From DAIUCA01 sp964613675 (GTDB lineage: Bacteria > Pseudomonadota > Gammaproteobacteria > Competibacterales > Competibacteraceae), in the NCBI GenBank assembly GCA_964613675.1, contig CAZTIH010000072.1, forward strand, positions 1-12,953: a stretch of 12,953 nucleotides of DNA. The letters are read 5' to 3'. The notes beneath the pieces were generated by a model. It did not search any database. It had not been told where the DNA came from and saw only the letters and a list, made by a program, of their open reading frames with translations. A program made the position numbers and the translations under genes. This document shows, in pieces, positions 6,971 through 12,953 of this stretch (position 1 is its first letter; every line of letters begins with the position of its first letter).

Positions 6971-7801
6971 ATGTCTAACGAAACAGAAATAGTTCGTCTC
7001 TTTAAGATTCCCGATAGTGAAACGATGGTTGAGTTGGCGATCATCATTATCTTTGCTACGGGAGTGATCTATGTCATTCAAGAATTTTTGCCGAGACTTG
7101 CTAACCAGTCGCACGGTAAACAGCGACTCAATCTACTAGCGACCGCGCCTCTGTTAAGACTTCTGATCATTATGATCGCTTTGAGTCTTGCTATTCCCAA
7201 AATCGTCGATCCGTCGATGCAGAATATGATCGCGTTACTCGGAACGGTGGGATTAGCTTTAGGGTTTGCGCTGAAAGACTATGTCAGTAGCTTGATTGCA
7301 GGGATTGTAGCAATTGGCGAAAAACCCTATCGGAATGGCGATTGGATTGAAATTGCAGGCGTTTATGGTGAGGTACGTCACATCGGAATGCGAACCCTGC
7401 ATCTGGTCACACCCGATGACAATCGAGTGGTCATTCCTCATGCGCTGTTGTGGACGGAAAAGGTGGTGAATGCGAATGATGGCGCCCCGCGTCTCCAATG
7501 TGTCGCTGAATTTTATCTCCATCCACAACACGACCCCCAACAGGTAAAACAGATTCTGTATGACGTCGCTCTCACCAGCGCTTATCTGTACATTCAGAAG
7601 CCAATTGGAGTAGTAGTACGGGAAATTGCCGGAGCAACACATTATCGAATACGCGCCTATCCTGTTGATATTTCACAGCAATCTCGGTTTATTAGTGATT
7701 TAACTATACGGGGAAAAATAGCATTGCAGCGGTGTGGCATTGCAGCGATCCACTGGCCAATTTTATCTGAAGTGGCTTCAGAATCTTCATTTGCAGAATA
7801 A
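6971..7801 (+). CDS. Small MscS-family mechanosensitive channel
   Basis: A 276-aa inner-membrane protein, close to E. coli MscS (286 aa). Predicted membrane helices are ~19-39 and ~56-76, with the pore-lining TM3 at ~84-116, rich in Gly and Ala (Gly-Thr-Val-Gly-Leu-Ala-Leu-Gly-Phe-Ala). Then comes the family's beta domain: Pro119-Tyr-Arg-Asn-Gly-Asp-Trp-Ile-Glu-Ile, Gly-x-Val-Tyr-Gly-Glu-Val, and Pro-Asp-Asp-Asn-Arg-Val-Val-Ile-Pro-His (148-157). Such channels open under membrane tension and release small solutes during osmotic downshock. It follows the pseudo-ATPase gene by 10 bp with no visible ribosome-binding site, so translation is probably coupled. Its stop lies 1 bp from the stop of convergent sbp. 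Family membership is secure; the gating stimulus, given the unusual partner, is open. Confidence 0.92.
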   Translation: MSNETEIVRLFKIPDSETMVELAIIIIFATGVIYVIQEFLPRLANQSHGKQRLNLLATAPLLRLLIIMIALSLAIPKIVDPSMQNMIALLGTVGLALGFALKDYVSSLIAGIVAIGEKPYRNGDWIEIAGVYGEVRHIGMRTLHLVTPDDNRVVIPHALLWTEKVVNANDGAPRLQCVAEFYLHPQHDPQQVKQILYDVALTSAYLYIQKPIGVVVREIAGATHYRIRAYPVDISQQSRFISDLTIRGKIALQRCGIAAIHWPILSEVASESSFAE

Positions 7802-7802
7802 T

Positions 7803-8834
7803 TTACGAACTGTAAATCTGATCAAATGTTCCGCCGTCATTAAAATGTGTCGCCTGTGCGCTTGCCCAACCGCCAAACACATCTTCTATGTTGAATAATC
7901 TGATGGCTGGAAATTGGCTTGAAAATTCTTGTAAAATCAATGGATTACGCGGGCGATAATAATGACGGGCGGCTATTTTTTGCCCTTCATCACTGTACAG
8001 ATACTCCAGATAAGCCGTCGCCACTGCCCGCGTATTTCTTTGATCAACTATGCGGTCAACTACGCTCACAGGAGGTTCGGCCAGAATTGAGGTCGGGGGC
8101 GTGACGATCTCGAATTGACCCGTTCCCAACTCCTCCTTGGCTAAATAAGCTTCGTTTTCCCAAGTAATCAGCACATCACCAATTTGACGCTGCGTAAATG
8201 TGGTGAGGCTGGCACGGGCAGCAGCGTCCAGCACGCGGGTATTGCCATAGATGGCGCGAACAGAATTTTTAGCGACCTCTTCATCTCCATCAGCGTTCAG
8301 CAGAGCCGCTCCCCAAGCCGCTAGGTAATTCCACCTTGCCCCCCCCGATGTTTTTGGGTTAGGCGTGACGACTTCGATATTGGGTTGAGCTAAGTCATTC
8401 CAATTATTGATATTTTTCGGATTGCCATGCCGAACGAGAAACACAATTGTTGAGGTAAATGGGGATGAATTGTGAGGTAGACGCGACTGCCAATCTTCGG
8501 GAATCAGATTTCCACGACGATGCAATGCATCTATATCGAAGGCTAACGCTAAAGTGACAATATCTGCACGCAATCCGTCGATCACTGCCCGTGCTTGCCG
8601 ACCAGAACCGCCATGTGCTTGATAAACATGGACAATTTGGCCTGTCTTCTCTTGCCAGTATTGTCTAAATGCAGTGTTAAAATCTCGGTAAAGCTCGCGG
8701 GTTGGATCATAAGAGACATTAAGAAGTGTGATCTGATTGCGTGTCGCTGTTTCAGAGGTGCATCCCAATAGATTCGCGCCAGCTACAGCCAAACTACTGT
8801 GTAGTAATTGCCGTCTAATAGAACTAAAAAACAT
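7803..8834 (-). CDS. sbp: Sulfate-binding protein (Sbp/CysP type), probable lipoprotein
   Basis: A 343-aa periplasmic solute-binding protein of the sulfate/thiosulfate ABC importer family. Family signatures include Asn-Val-Ser-Tyr-Asp-Pro-Thr-Arg-Glu-Leu-Tyr near the mature N-terminus, Gly-Gly-Ser-Gly-Arg-Gln-Ala, Ala-Asp-Ile-Val-Thr-Leu-Ala, and Pro-Lys-Thr-Ser-Gly-Gly-Ala-Arg-Trp-Asn-Tyr. The leader has twin arginines (7-8) before a hydrophobic stretch and Leu-Leu-Gly-Cys25, a plausible lipobox, so the mature protein may be lipid-anchored at Cys25 rather than free. The start chosen is ATG 8834, with AAGG 9 nt upstream; the in-frame TTG at 8840 is less likely. No permease or ATPase gene (cysT, cysW, cysA) is adjacent, so it must borrow a transporter encoded elsewhere. 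It lies on the same strand as uxs but has its own 85-bp upstream gap. Confidence 0.93.
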   Translation of the reverse strand: MFFSSIRRQLLHSSLAVAGANLLGCTSETATRNQITLLNVSYDPTRELYRDFNTAFRQYWQEKTGQIVHVYQAHGGSGRQARAVIDGLRADIVTLALAFDIDALHRRGNLIPEDWQSRLPHNSSPFTSTIVFLVRHGNPKNINNWNDLAQPNIEVVTPNPKTSGGARWNYLAAWGAALLNADGDEEVAKNSVRAIYGNTRVLDAAARASLTTFTQRQIGDVLITWENEAYLAKEELGTGQFEIVTPPTSILAEPPVSVVDRIVDQRNTRAVATAYLEYLYSDEGQKIAARHYYRPRNPLILQEFSSQFPAIRLFNIEDVFGGWASAQATHFNDGGTFDQIYSS

Positions 8835-8868
8835 GCTCAACCGCCTTTATGTGAAAAAAAGTTTGTTC

Positions 8869-8897
8869 AAGTTAGCGGTAGCGTCAATATTTGCCAA
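8869..8897 (-). promoter_or_regulatory. Possible sigma70 promoter for sbp
   Basis: Read on the minus strand, TTGGCA (8897-8892; 5/6 of the -35 consensus) is followed after 17 bp by TAACTT (8874-8869; 3/6 of -10). It would give a leader of about 28 nt before ATG 8834. The weak -10 keeps this tentative. Confidence 0.35.
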
Positions 8898-8919
8898 TAA
8901 CAATGCTTTCTGAAGTGTC

Positions 8920-9870
8920 TTAAATGATACTAATTTTTTGCCGAAAGAATTCTATTGTTCTTAATAACCCCGTTTCCAGATCGACAGTCGGTTCCCAATT
9001 TAACTTCTCTTTGGCTAACGAGATGTCTGGACGACGTTGACGGGGGTCATCTGCGGGCAACGGATGATAGCTAATTTTGGATTTGCTTTCGGTTAATTGC
9101 ACCACTTTCTCGGCTAATTCGGCAACCGTAAATTCACAGGGATTTCCCAAATTAATTGGCCCAATAAAATCGGGAGGGGAGTCCATTAATTTTCGCAAGC
9201 CACGAATTAGGTCATCAACAAAACAAAATGAGCGAGTCTGTTGCCCATCGCCATAAATCGTAATCGGACGATTGTGTAAGGCTTGAACGATGAAATTAGA
9301 GACCACTCGTCCGTCATCCGGACGCATTCTTGGGCCATAAGTATTAAAAATTCGCGCAACTTTAATTTGCAATTTGTGCTGGCGATGGTAGTCAAAAAAC
9401 AAAGTCTCAGCGCAACGCTTTCCCTCGTCATAACAAGCTCTTGGGCCGATGGGGTTTACGTATCCCCAATAACTTTCGGTTTGCGGATGAACTTGAGGAT
9501 CGCCGTAAACCTCACTGGTCGAAGCCTGCAAGATCTTGGCTTTTAAGCGCTTTGCTAACCCCAACATGTTGATTGCGCCCAACACGCTGGTTTTGACGGT
9601 CTGTACGGGATCATTTTGGTAATGGATCGGACTCGCCGGGCAGGCAAAATTAAAAACTTCGTCCACTTCGATGTAAATTGGTAGCCCAACATCATGGCGT
9701 TGCCATTCGAAATAGGGATGCCTAGTTAGGGGTAAAATGTTGTCCTTATTTCCGGTAATAAAGTTGTCAATGCACAGGACTTCGTAATTATCATTAAGTA
9801 GGCTCTCACATAAGTGCGAACCTAAAAATCCGGCGCCACCGGCGACTAATGCGCGTTTTCGGGAAGACAT
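8920..9870 (-). CDS. uxs: UDP-glucuronate decarboxylase (UDP-xylose synthase)
   Basis: A 316-aa cytoplasmic extended short-chain dehydrogenase that converts UDP-glucuronate to UDP-xylose with bound NAD+, a precursor for surface polysaccharide. The N-terminal Gly-Gly-Ala-Gly-Phe-Leu-Gly-Ser-His binds NAD. The decarboxylase-type signatures are Asn-Phe-Ala-Cys-Pro-Ala-Ser-Pro-Ile-His-Tyr, Thr-Ser-Glu-Val-Tyr-Gly-Asp-Pro, Tyr-Asp-Glu-Gly-Lys-Arg (the Tyr-x3-Lys pair), Phe-Asn-Thr-Tyr-Gly-Pro-Arg-Met and Gly-Asp-Gly-Gln-Gln-Thr-Arg-Ser-Phe. The frame is open further upstream (ATG 9903 and beyond), but ATG 9870 puts the NAD loop at the usual distance from the N-terminus and gives the usual family length, so it is preferred. 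With GalE in the same window it suggests nucleotide-sugar supply for exopolysaccharide or lipopolysaccharide, though no glycosyltransferase is adjacent. Confidence 0.93.
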   Translation of the reverse strand: MSSRKRALVAGGAGFLGSHLCESLLNDNYEVLCIDNFITGNKDNILPLTRHPYFEWQRHDVGLPIYIEVDEVFNFACPASPIHYQNDPVQTVKTSVLGAINMLGLAKRLKAKILQASTSEVYGDPQVHPQTESYWGYVNPIGPRACYDEGKRCAETLFFDYHRQHKLQIKVARIFNTYGPRMRPDDGRVVSNFIVQALHNRPITIYGDGQQTRSFCFVDDLIRGLRKLMDSPPDFIGPINLGNPCEFTVAELAEKVVQLTESKSKISYHPLPADDPRQRRPDISLAKEKLNWEPTVDLETGLLRTIEFFRQKISII

Positions 9871-9943
9871 GATGAAATGCTCTACTGTTTTGCTTGAAAA
9901 CATCAATCGGCGAACTCTGATCAATCTTAAACTAACTTTTGAA

Positions 9944-9949
9944 ATTATA
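9944..9949 (-). promoter_or_regulatory. Candidate -10 box for uxs
   Basis: A consensus TATAAT on the minus strand in the uxs/rdd divergent gap, about 74 nt before ATG 9870. No good -35 hexamer sits at 16-18 bp, so an activator may be needed or the match may be chance. No strong promoter was recognised for the + strand gene; TTGAAA at 9939 with TATCGC 17 bp later is a weak candidate. Confidence 0.3.
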
Positions 9950-9976
9950 TTGTGAACTTCTTATCGCAATTTCACT

Positions 9977-9980
9977 GGAG
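9977..9980 (+). promoter_or_regulatory. Ribosome binding site fixing the RDD gene start
   Basis: GGAG, 6 nt before ATG 9987. It favours this start over the longer open frame beginning at 9939, whose extra residues do not resemble the family. Confidence 0.65.
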
Positions 9981-9986
9981 AATTTG

Positions 9987-10496
9987 ATGGATTACGAACC
10001 CGCGAGTCTGATTCGCCGAGTAGCTGCAATGATTTACGACGGATTATTGTGGGTGGCGGTGTTATTTCTGGCCACTGCCATCGCAATGGGATTAGTCGTT
10101 GTGGTTTACGGCAGCGAAATTTTTTCGGACGGCAATCCGCTCACGTACAATCCGTTGTTTCGCGCTTATTTGGTTTGCGTGTCATTTTTGTTTTTCGGCA
10201 GCTTTTGGGTCGTGAGCGGACAAACTTTGGGGATGATGGCGTGGCGCTTGCGCGTGCAAACCTTTGAAGGAAAAAAGATTTCTTGGGGACAAGCACTTAA
10301 GCGGTTTCTGAGCACGATTGTGGCAATTATTCCTTTCGGATTAGGTTATTTCTGGATTTCGATTGATCCGCAACGGCGCAGTTGGCCAGATTTGTGGTCG
10401 GGAACACAGGTGGTTTATTTGCCTAAAACCCTCTCAATGGCCCAACCCAAATCATCTACTAAATTAAATGAGCCAAAGCCATCAACCCGCCGTTAA
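9987..10496 (+). CDS. RDD-family inner-membrane protein
   Basis: A 169-aa integral membrane protein. The conserved RDD residues are visible: Arg-Arg at 10-11 before the first helix, Asp18 inside it, and Asp135 in Trp-Pro-Asp-Leu-Trp-Ser-Gly-Thr. The family signature Gly-Gln-Thr-Leu-Gly-Met-Met-Ala-Trp-Arg-Leu-Arg-Val is at 78-90. Predicted membrane segments are ~15-40, ~58-77 and ~106-124. The last ~20 residues are a polar Pro/Lys/Ser tail. Some RDD proteins have been linked to ion transport, but most, including this type, have no settled function. The gene is divergent from uxs, and its 3' end overlaps the end of convergent uvrD by 15 bp. Confidence 0.88.
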   Translation: MDYEPASLIRRVAAMIYDGLLWVAVLFLATAIAMGLVVVVYGSEIFSDGNPLTYNPLFRAYLVCVSFLFFGSFWVVSGQTLGMMAWRLRVQTFEGKKISWGQALKRFLSTIVAIIPFGLGYFWISIDPQRRSWPDLWSGTQVVYLPKTLSMAQPKSSTKLNEPKPSTRR

Positions 10497-12869
10497 TTTT
10501 ACGAATAAAAGATTTAACCATTTGTTTCCCAAGGCAAATTCGACTTCTGCACGTTTGCGATCTCCTTCTCCTTCGATTTGGCGCACAACCCCCAATCCGT
10601 ACTGCGGATGTCGTACCGTGCGGCCAGTCTGTATTTCTTCAGAAGCTAGTGTTTTTTCTGAAGACGATGAGATTTCAGAGGCATTTGAATGCGGCCCCTT
10701 TGCCAAAGTCTGCTTTTTAATCGGAGAACTTGTCGGCTTTATTTCAGACGTTTGGGAGGAAGTTGGTCTTTTAACCGAAGTAATTGGGCGTTGGGTTTGT
10801 AAGCGTTGAACCAGCGAACCCCCTAGAGGTTTAGTAGGCGTTCCATGAGAATTACGGTTTACAGAATGATCTTTAGCGGGGGCACTGAACAATGATTTTG
10901 GGGAAAGGCGGCTTAACAGCCCTAAACTTCGTTTTTCTGAGCCAGAGGATTTAAAGTTCAGCGGAATTCCCTGCCATTCGACACTTTCTGTCGGTAATTC
11001 AGATAAAAACCGCGAAGGTTCGTTGGATGAATACTCGCCAAACCGCAAGCGACGAACGGCAAAGCTGAGTTGCAACTCTTCGCGGGCGCGGGTGATGCCC
11101 ACATAAGCCAGGCGACGTTCTTCTTCTAATGCAGATGCGTCAGACAATGCTTTGATAGTCGGAAAAATCCCCTCTTCCCACCCCACGATAGCGACGAAGG
11201 GAAATTCTAATCCCTTTGCGCCATGCAGCGTCATGAGTTGAATCCCCTGATCAGATTCTGAATGGTCACTCTGACTCCCCAACGCAGCCTGTTCGACGAA
11301 GACGGTTAACGGCATACGCTCTTCTTCACTCTCTAAAATAAACTGTTGAGCGGCACGAAATAACTCCTTCAAATTTTCACGGCGTTCATCTTCGGTATAA
11401 TAGTTCCATAGACCGCTTTCATTCGTTGTTTTAACGACTTGGTCGCTTAATGAAAGACCTTGAATACTTTGATCGAGTTGCTCAATAAGTTGTAGGAACT
11501 GTTGTAGTCCTTGGGCAGCTCGTGGAGAAGGTAATTTTTGTTGGATAAAATGTTGTGCCGTTCGCCAAAGGCTCATCTGTTGTTCTGAAGCGATGTTTTG
11601 TAAGGCTTCAATGGTTTTATCTCCCAAGCCGCGAGCGGGTAAATTGACCACGCGCAGAAAGGCTAAGTCATTGTCTCGACTCACAATTAGCTGTAGATAG
11701 GCCATTACGCTTTTGACTTCTGCACGATCGAGAAAACGAAGGCCGCCCCGCATCTGATAAGGCAGTTTTGCAGCAATCAAGGCTTCTTCAAGTACCCGCG
11801 ACTGGCTGTTGGTGCGGAATAGCACCGCAGCTTCATGAGAAGAACGTCCCCTTGACAAAAAACGACGAATTGCCTCCACCGTGATGCGGGCTTCTTCACG
11901 ATCATCTTGACAGCCCACAACGACAAGGAATTTGCCAATCACTTGATTAGTAAACAATTTTTTGCCGATCCGCGCTGGGTTTTGCGCAATCACTGCATTT
12001 GCAGCAGCGAGAATATGCCCTGTTGAACGGTAGTTTTGCTCTAGTTTAATCGTCTTAGCAGATGCAAAATCCTGCTCAAATTGGCGAATGAAGCGAATAT
12101 CAGCGCCTCGCCACCCATAAATGGCTTGATCGTCATCTCCCACGACAAAAACATGGCCTTGCCCTTGGGTGAGTTCGCGAACCCAGCGATATTGCACGGC
12201 ATTCGTGTCTTGAAACTCATCGACAAGTACATGAGGGAAGCGCGCACGGTATTGATCGCGTAAATCGGGGTTTTCCCGCCATAAATCCGCCGCTCTTATC
12301 AATAATTCACCAAAATCCACCCATCCTTGTTGCTGACAACGTTGTTCGTACAGCGAATAAAGTTTGATTTGTTGGGGAGAAAAAGGCTGTTTTGCGTCAA
12401 AAGAGATTTCCCTTGCGCGAATTCCTTCATCTTTGAGGCCATTTAGCCAAGTAATCGCCGTGCGGGGAGGCCATTTTTCCTCATCAATGTTTAGTTCTTT
12501 AAGTAATTGTTTGACAAGCCTAAGTTGATCGCTTTCATCAATGACCGTAAACCGTTCGGGTAAGGAAGCTATACGGGCATGGCGTCGTAAAATGCGGTGA
12601 GCGAGCCCATGAAAAGTTCCTAACCAAATTCCCTTACCTGCCTCACCGATAAGACTAATTAACCGATGTTGCATCTCCGCCGCCGCTTTATTTGTAAAAG
12701 TTACTGCAAGCATTTGATTTGCCCGTGATCCCTTACCAATAAGATAGGCAATGCGACCAATAAGGACTCGGGTTTTTCCGCTTCCTGCGCCAGCGAGCAC
12801 GCGGATAGGGCACAGCGGCGCGGTGACCGCCTCATGTTGAGCAGAATTGAAGCTATGGAGATCAAGCAC
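10482..12869 (-). CDS. uvrD: DNA helicase II (UvrD/PcrA family)
   Basis: A 795-aa superfamily 1A 3'-5' helicase acting in nucleotide-excision and mismatch repair and in clearing stalled RNA polymerase. All helicase motifs are seen: Walker A Ala-Gly-Ala-Gly-Ser-Gly-Lys-Thr (26-33), Ia Thr-Phe-Thr-Asn-Lys (57-61), Walker B Val-Asp-Glu-Phe-Gln-Asp-Thr (216-222), III Gly-Asp-Asp-Asp-Gln-Ala-Ile-Tyr-Gly-Trp-Arg-Gly-Ala (244-256), IV Gln-Asn-Tyr-Arg-Ser (278-282), V Thr-Leu-His-Gly-Ala-Lys-Gly-Leu-Glu-Phe (547-556) and VI Tyr-Val-Gly-Ile-Thr-Arg-Ala (589-595). The C-terminal Tudor-like RNA-polymerase-binding module is present (~748-792). Between them, ~640-747 is a Ser/Thr/Lys/Pro-rich disordered linker longer than usual, which explains a length above the typical ~720. 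The start is GTG 12869, with AGGA 8 nt upstream (12881-12878). The gene overlaps convergent rdd by 15 bp. Confidence 0.97.
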   Translation of the reverse strand: MLDLHSFNSAQHEAVTAPLCPIRVLAGAGSGKTRVLIGRIAYLIGKGSRANQMLAVTFTNKAAAEMQHRLISLIGEAGKGIWLGTFHGLAHRILRRHARIASLPERFTVIDESDQLRLVKQLLKELNIDEEKWPPRTAITWLNGLKDEGIRAREISFDAKQPFSPQQIKLYSLYEQRCQQQGWVDFGELLIRAADLWRENPDLRDQYRARFPHVLVDEFQDTNAVQYRWVRELTQGQGHVFVVGDDDQAIYGWRGADIRFIRQFEQDFASAKTIKLEQNYRSTGHILAAANAVIAQNPARIGKKLFTNQVIGKFLVVVGCQDDREEARITVEAIRRFLSRGRSSHEAAVLFRTNSQSRVLEEALIAAKLPYQMRGGLRFLDRAEVKSVMAYLQLIVSRDNDLAFLRVVNLPARGLGDKTIEALQNIASEQQMSLWRTAQHFIQQKLPSPRAAQGLQQFLQLIEQLDQSIQGLSLSDQVVKTTNESGLWNYYTEDERRENLKELFRAAQQFILESEEERMPLTVFVEQAALGSQSDHSESDQGIQLMTLHGAKGLEFPFVAIVGWEEGIFPTIKALSDASALEEERRLAYVGITRAREELQLSFAVRRLRFGEYSSNEPSRFLSELPTESVEWQGIPLNFKSSGSEKRSLGLLSRLSPKSLFSAPAKDHSVNRNSHGTPTKPLGGSLVQRLQTQRPITSVKRPTSSQTSEIKPTSSPIKKQTLAKGPHSNASEISSSSEKTLASEEIQTGRTVRHPQYGLGVVRQIEGEGDRKRAEVEFALGNKWLNLLFVKLTAG

Positions 12870-12953
12870 GGGAGGATTCCTACAAAACGGATAAACGCGA
12901 CATTGTGCGCCAACGCTCAGTAAAAGCTAAATTTGGGGCACTTCAATTAGCGT
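12870..12953. other. Upstream gap of uvrD, no gene identified
   Basis: 84 bp to the window edge. It contains the uvrD ribosome-binding site (12878-12881). On the minus strand an open frame of 8 codons enters from the right edge and stops at a TAG about 55 bp before uvrD. It could be the tail of an upstream gene but is too short to identify. No clear promoter or hairpin was seen. Confidence 0.4.

Noticed and set aside
9871..9924. N-terminal extension of uxs to the longest open frame
   Set aside because: The extra residues are unlike the family and would place the NAD-binding loop too far from the N-terminus; ATG 9870 gives the usual length.
12900..12953. C-terminal tail of another gene upstream of uvrD on the - strand
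   Set aside because: Only 8 codons are visible before a stop, too few to call a gene.
1..12953. CRISPR array or cas genes accompanying the CARF protein
   Set aside because: No regularly spaced direct repeats were seen, and no protein resembling Cas10, Cas6, Cas7 or Cas1/2 is encoded in the window.

Overview
The window looks like a chromosomal segment of a moderate- to low-GC gammaproteobacterium. The UvrD helicase, the RDD membrane protein, GalE and the Sbp-type sulfate-binding protein all read as gammaproteobacterial in style. A filamentous sulfur-oxidiser (Thiotrichales/Beggiatoa-like) is possible, but this is only an impression. No rRNA, tRNA, CRISPR array, transposase or integrase was seen.

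Region 1 (1-4465, + strand) is the accessory part. It is a tight one-way cassette: the C-terminal end of a probable E2 (ubiquitin-conjugating-like) protein, cut by the window edge; a JAB/JAMM protease fused to an E1-like ThiF adenylating domain; a 552-aa Nudix-domain protein with a split Nudix box and large unassigned flanks; and a Csx2/TM1812-type CARF protein with a C-terminal HEPN RNase motif. The gaps are 4, 20 and 39 bp. This combines the ubiquitin-like protein-modification machinery of type II CBASS-like systems with a cyclic-oligonucleotide-sensing RNase best known from type III CRISPR, and no cas gene or array is in view. The best reading is a nucleotide-second-messenger immune system whose synthase lies upstream, outside the window. 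This cassette is the main discovery candidate.

Region 2 (4457-9870) is mixed. galE (UDP-glucose 4-epimerase, - strand) is convergent with the cassette and overlaps it by 9 bp. A divergent regulatory gap of about 270 bp holds a perfect 8-bp inverted repeat and a sigma70-like promoter. It is followed by a + strand pair, a protein with a degenerate P-loop-like region and a probable C-terminal winged helix, then a small MscS-type channel. An isolated sulfate-binding lipoprotein and a UDP-glucuronate decarboxylase (UDP-xylose synthase) follow on the - strand. GalE and the decarboxylase both supply nucleotide sugars for surface polysaccharide.

Region 3 (9987-12869) holds a small RDD-family membrane protein (+) convergent with uvrD (-). 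The three convergent gene pairs in the window overlap by 9 bp, are separated by 1 bp, or overlap by 15 bp, so none has room for an ordinary intergenic terminator.
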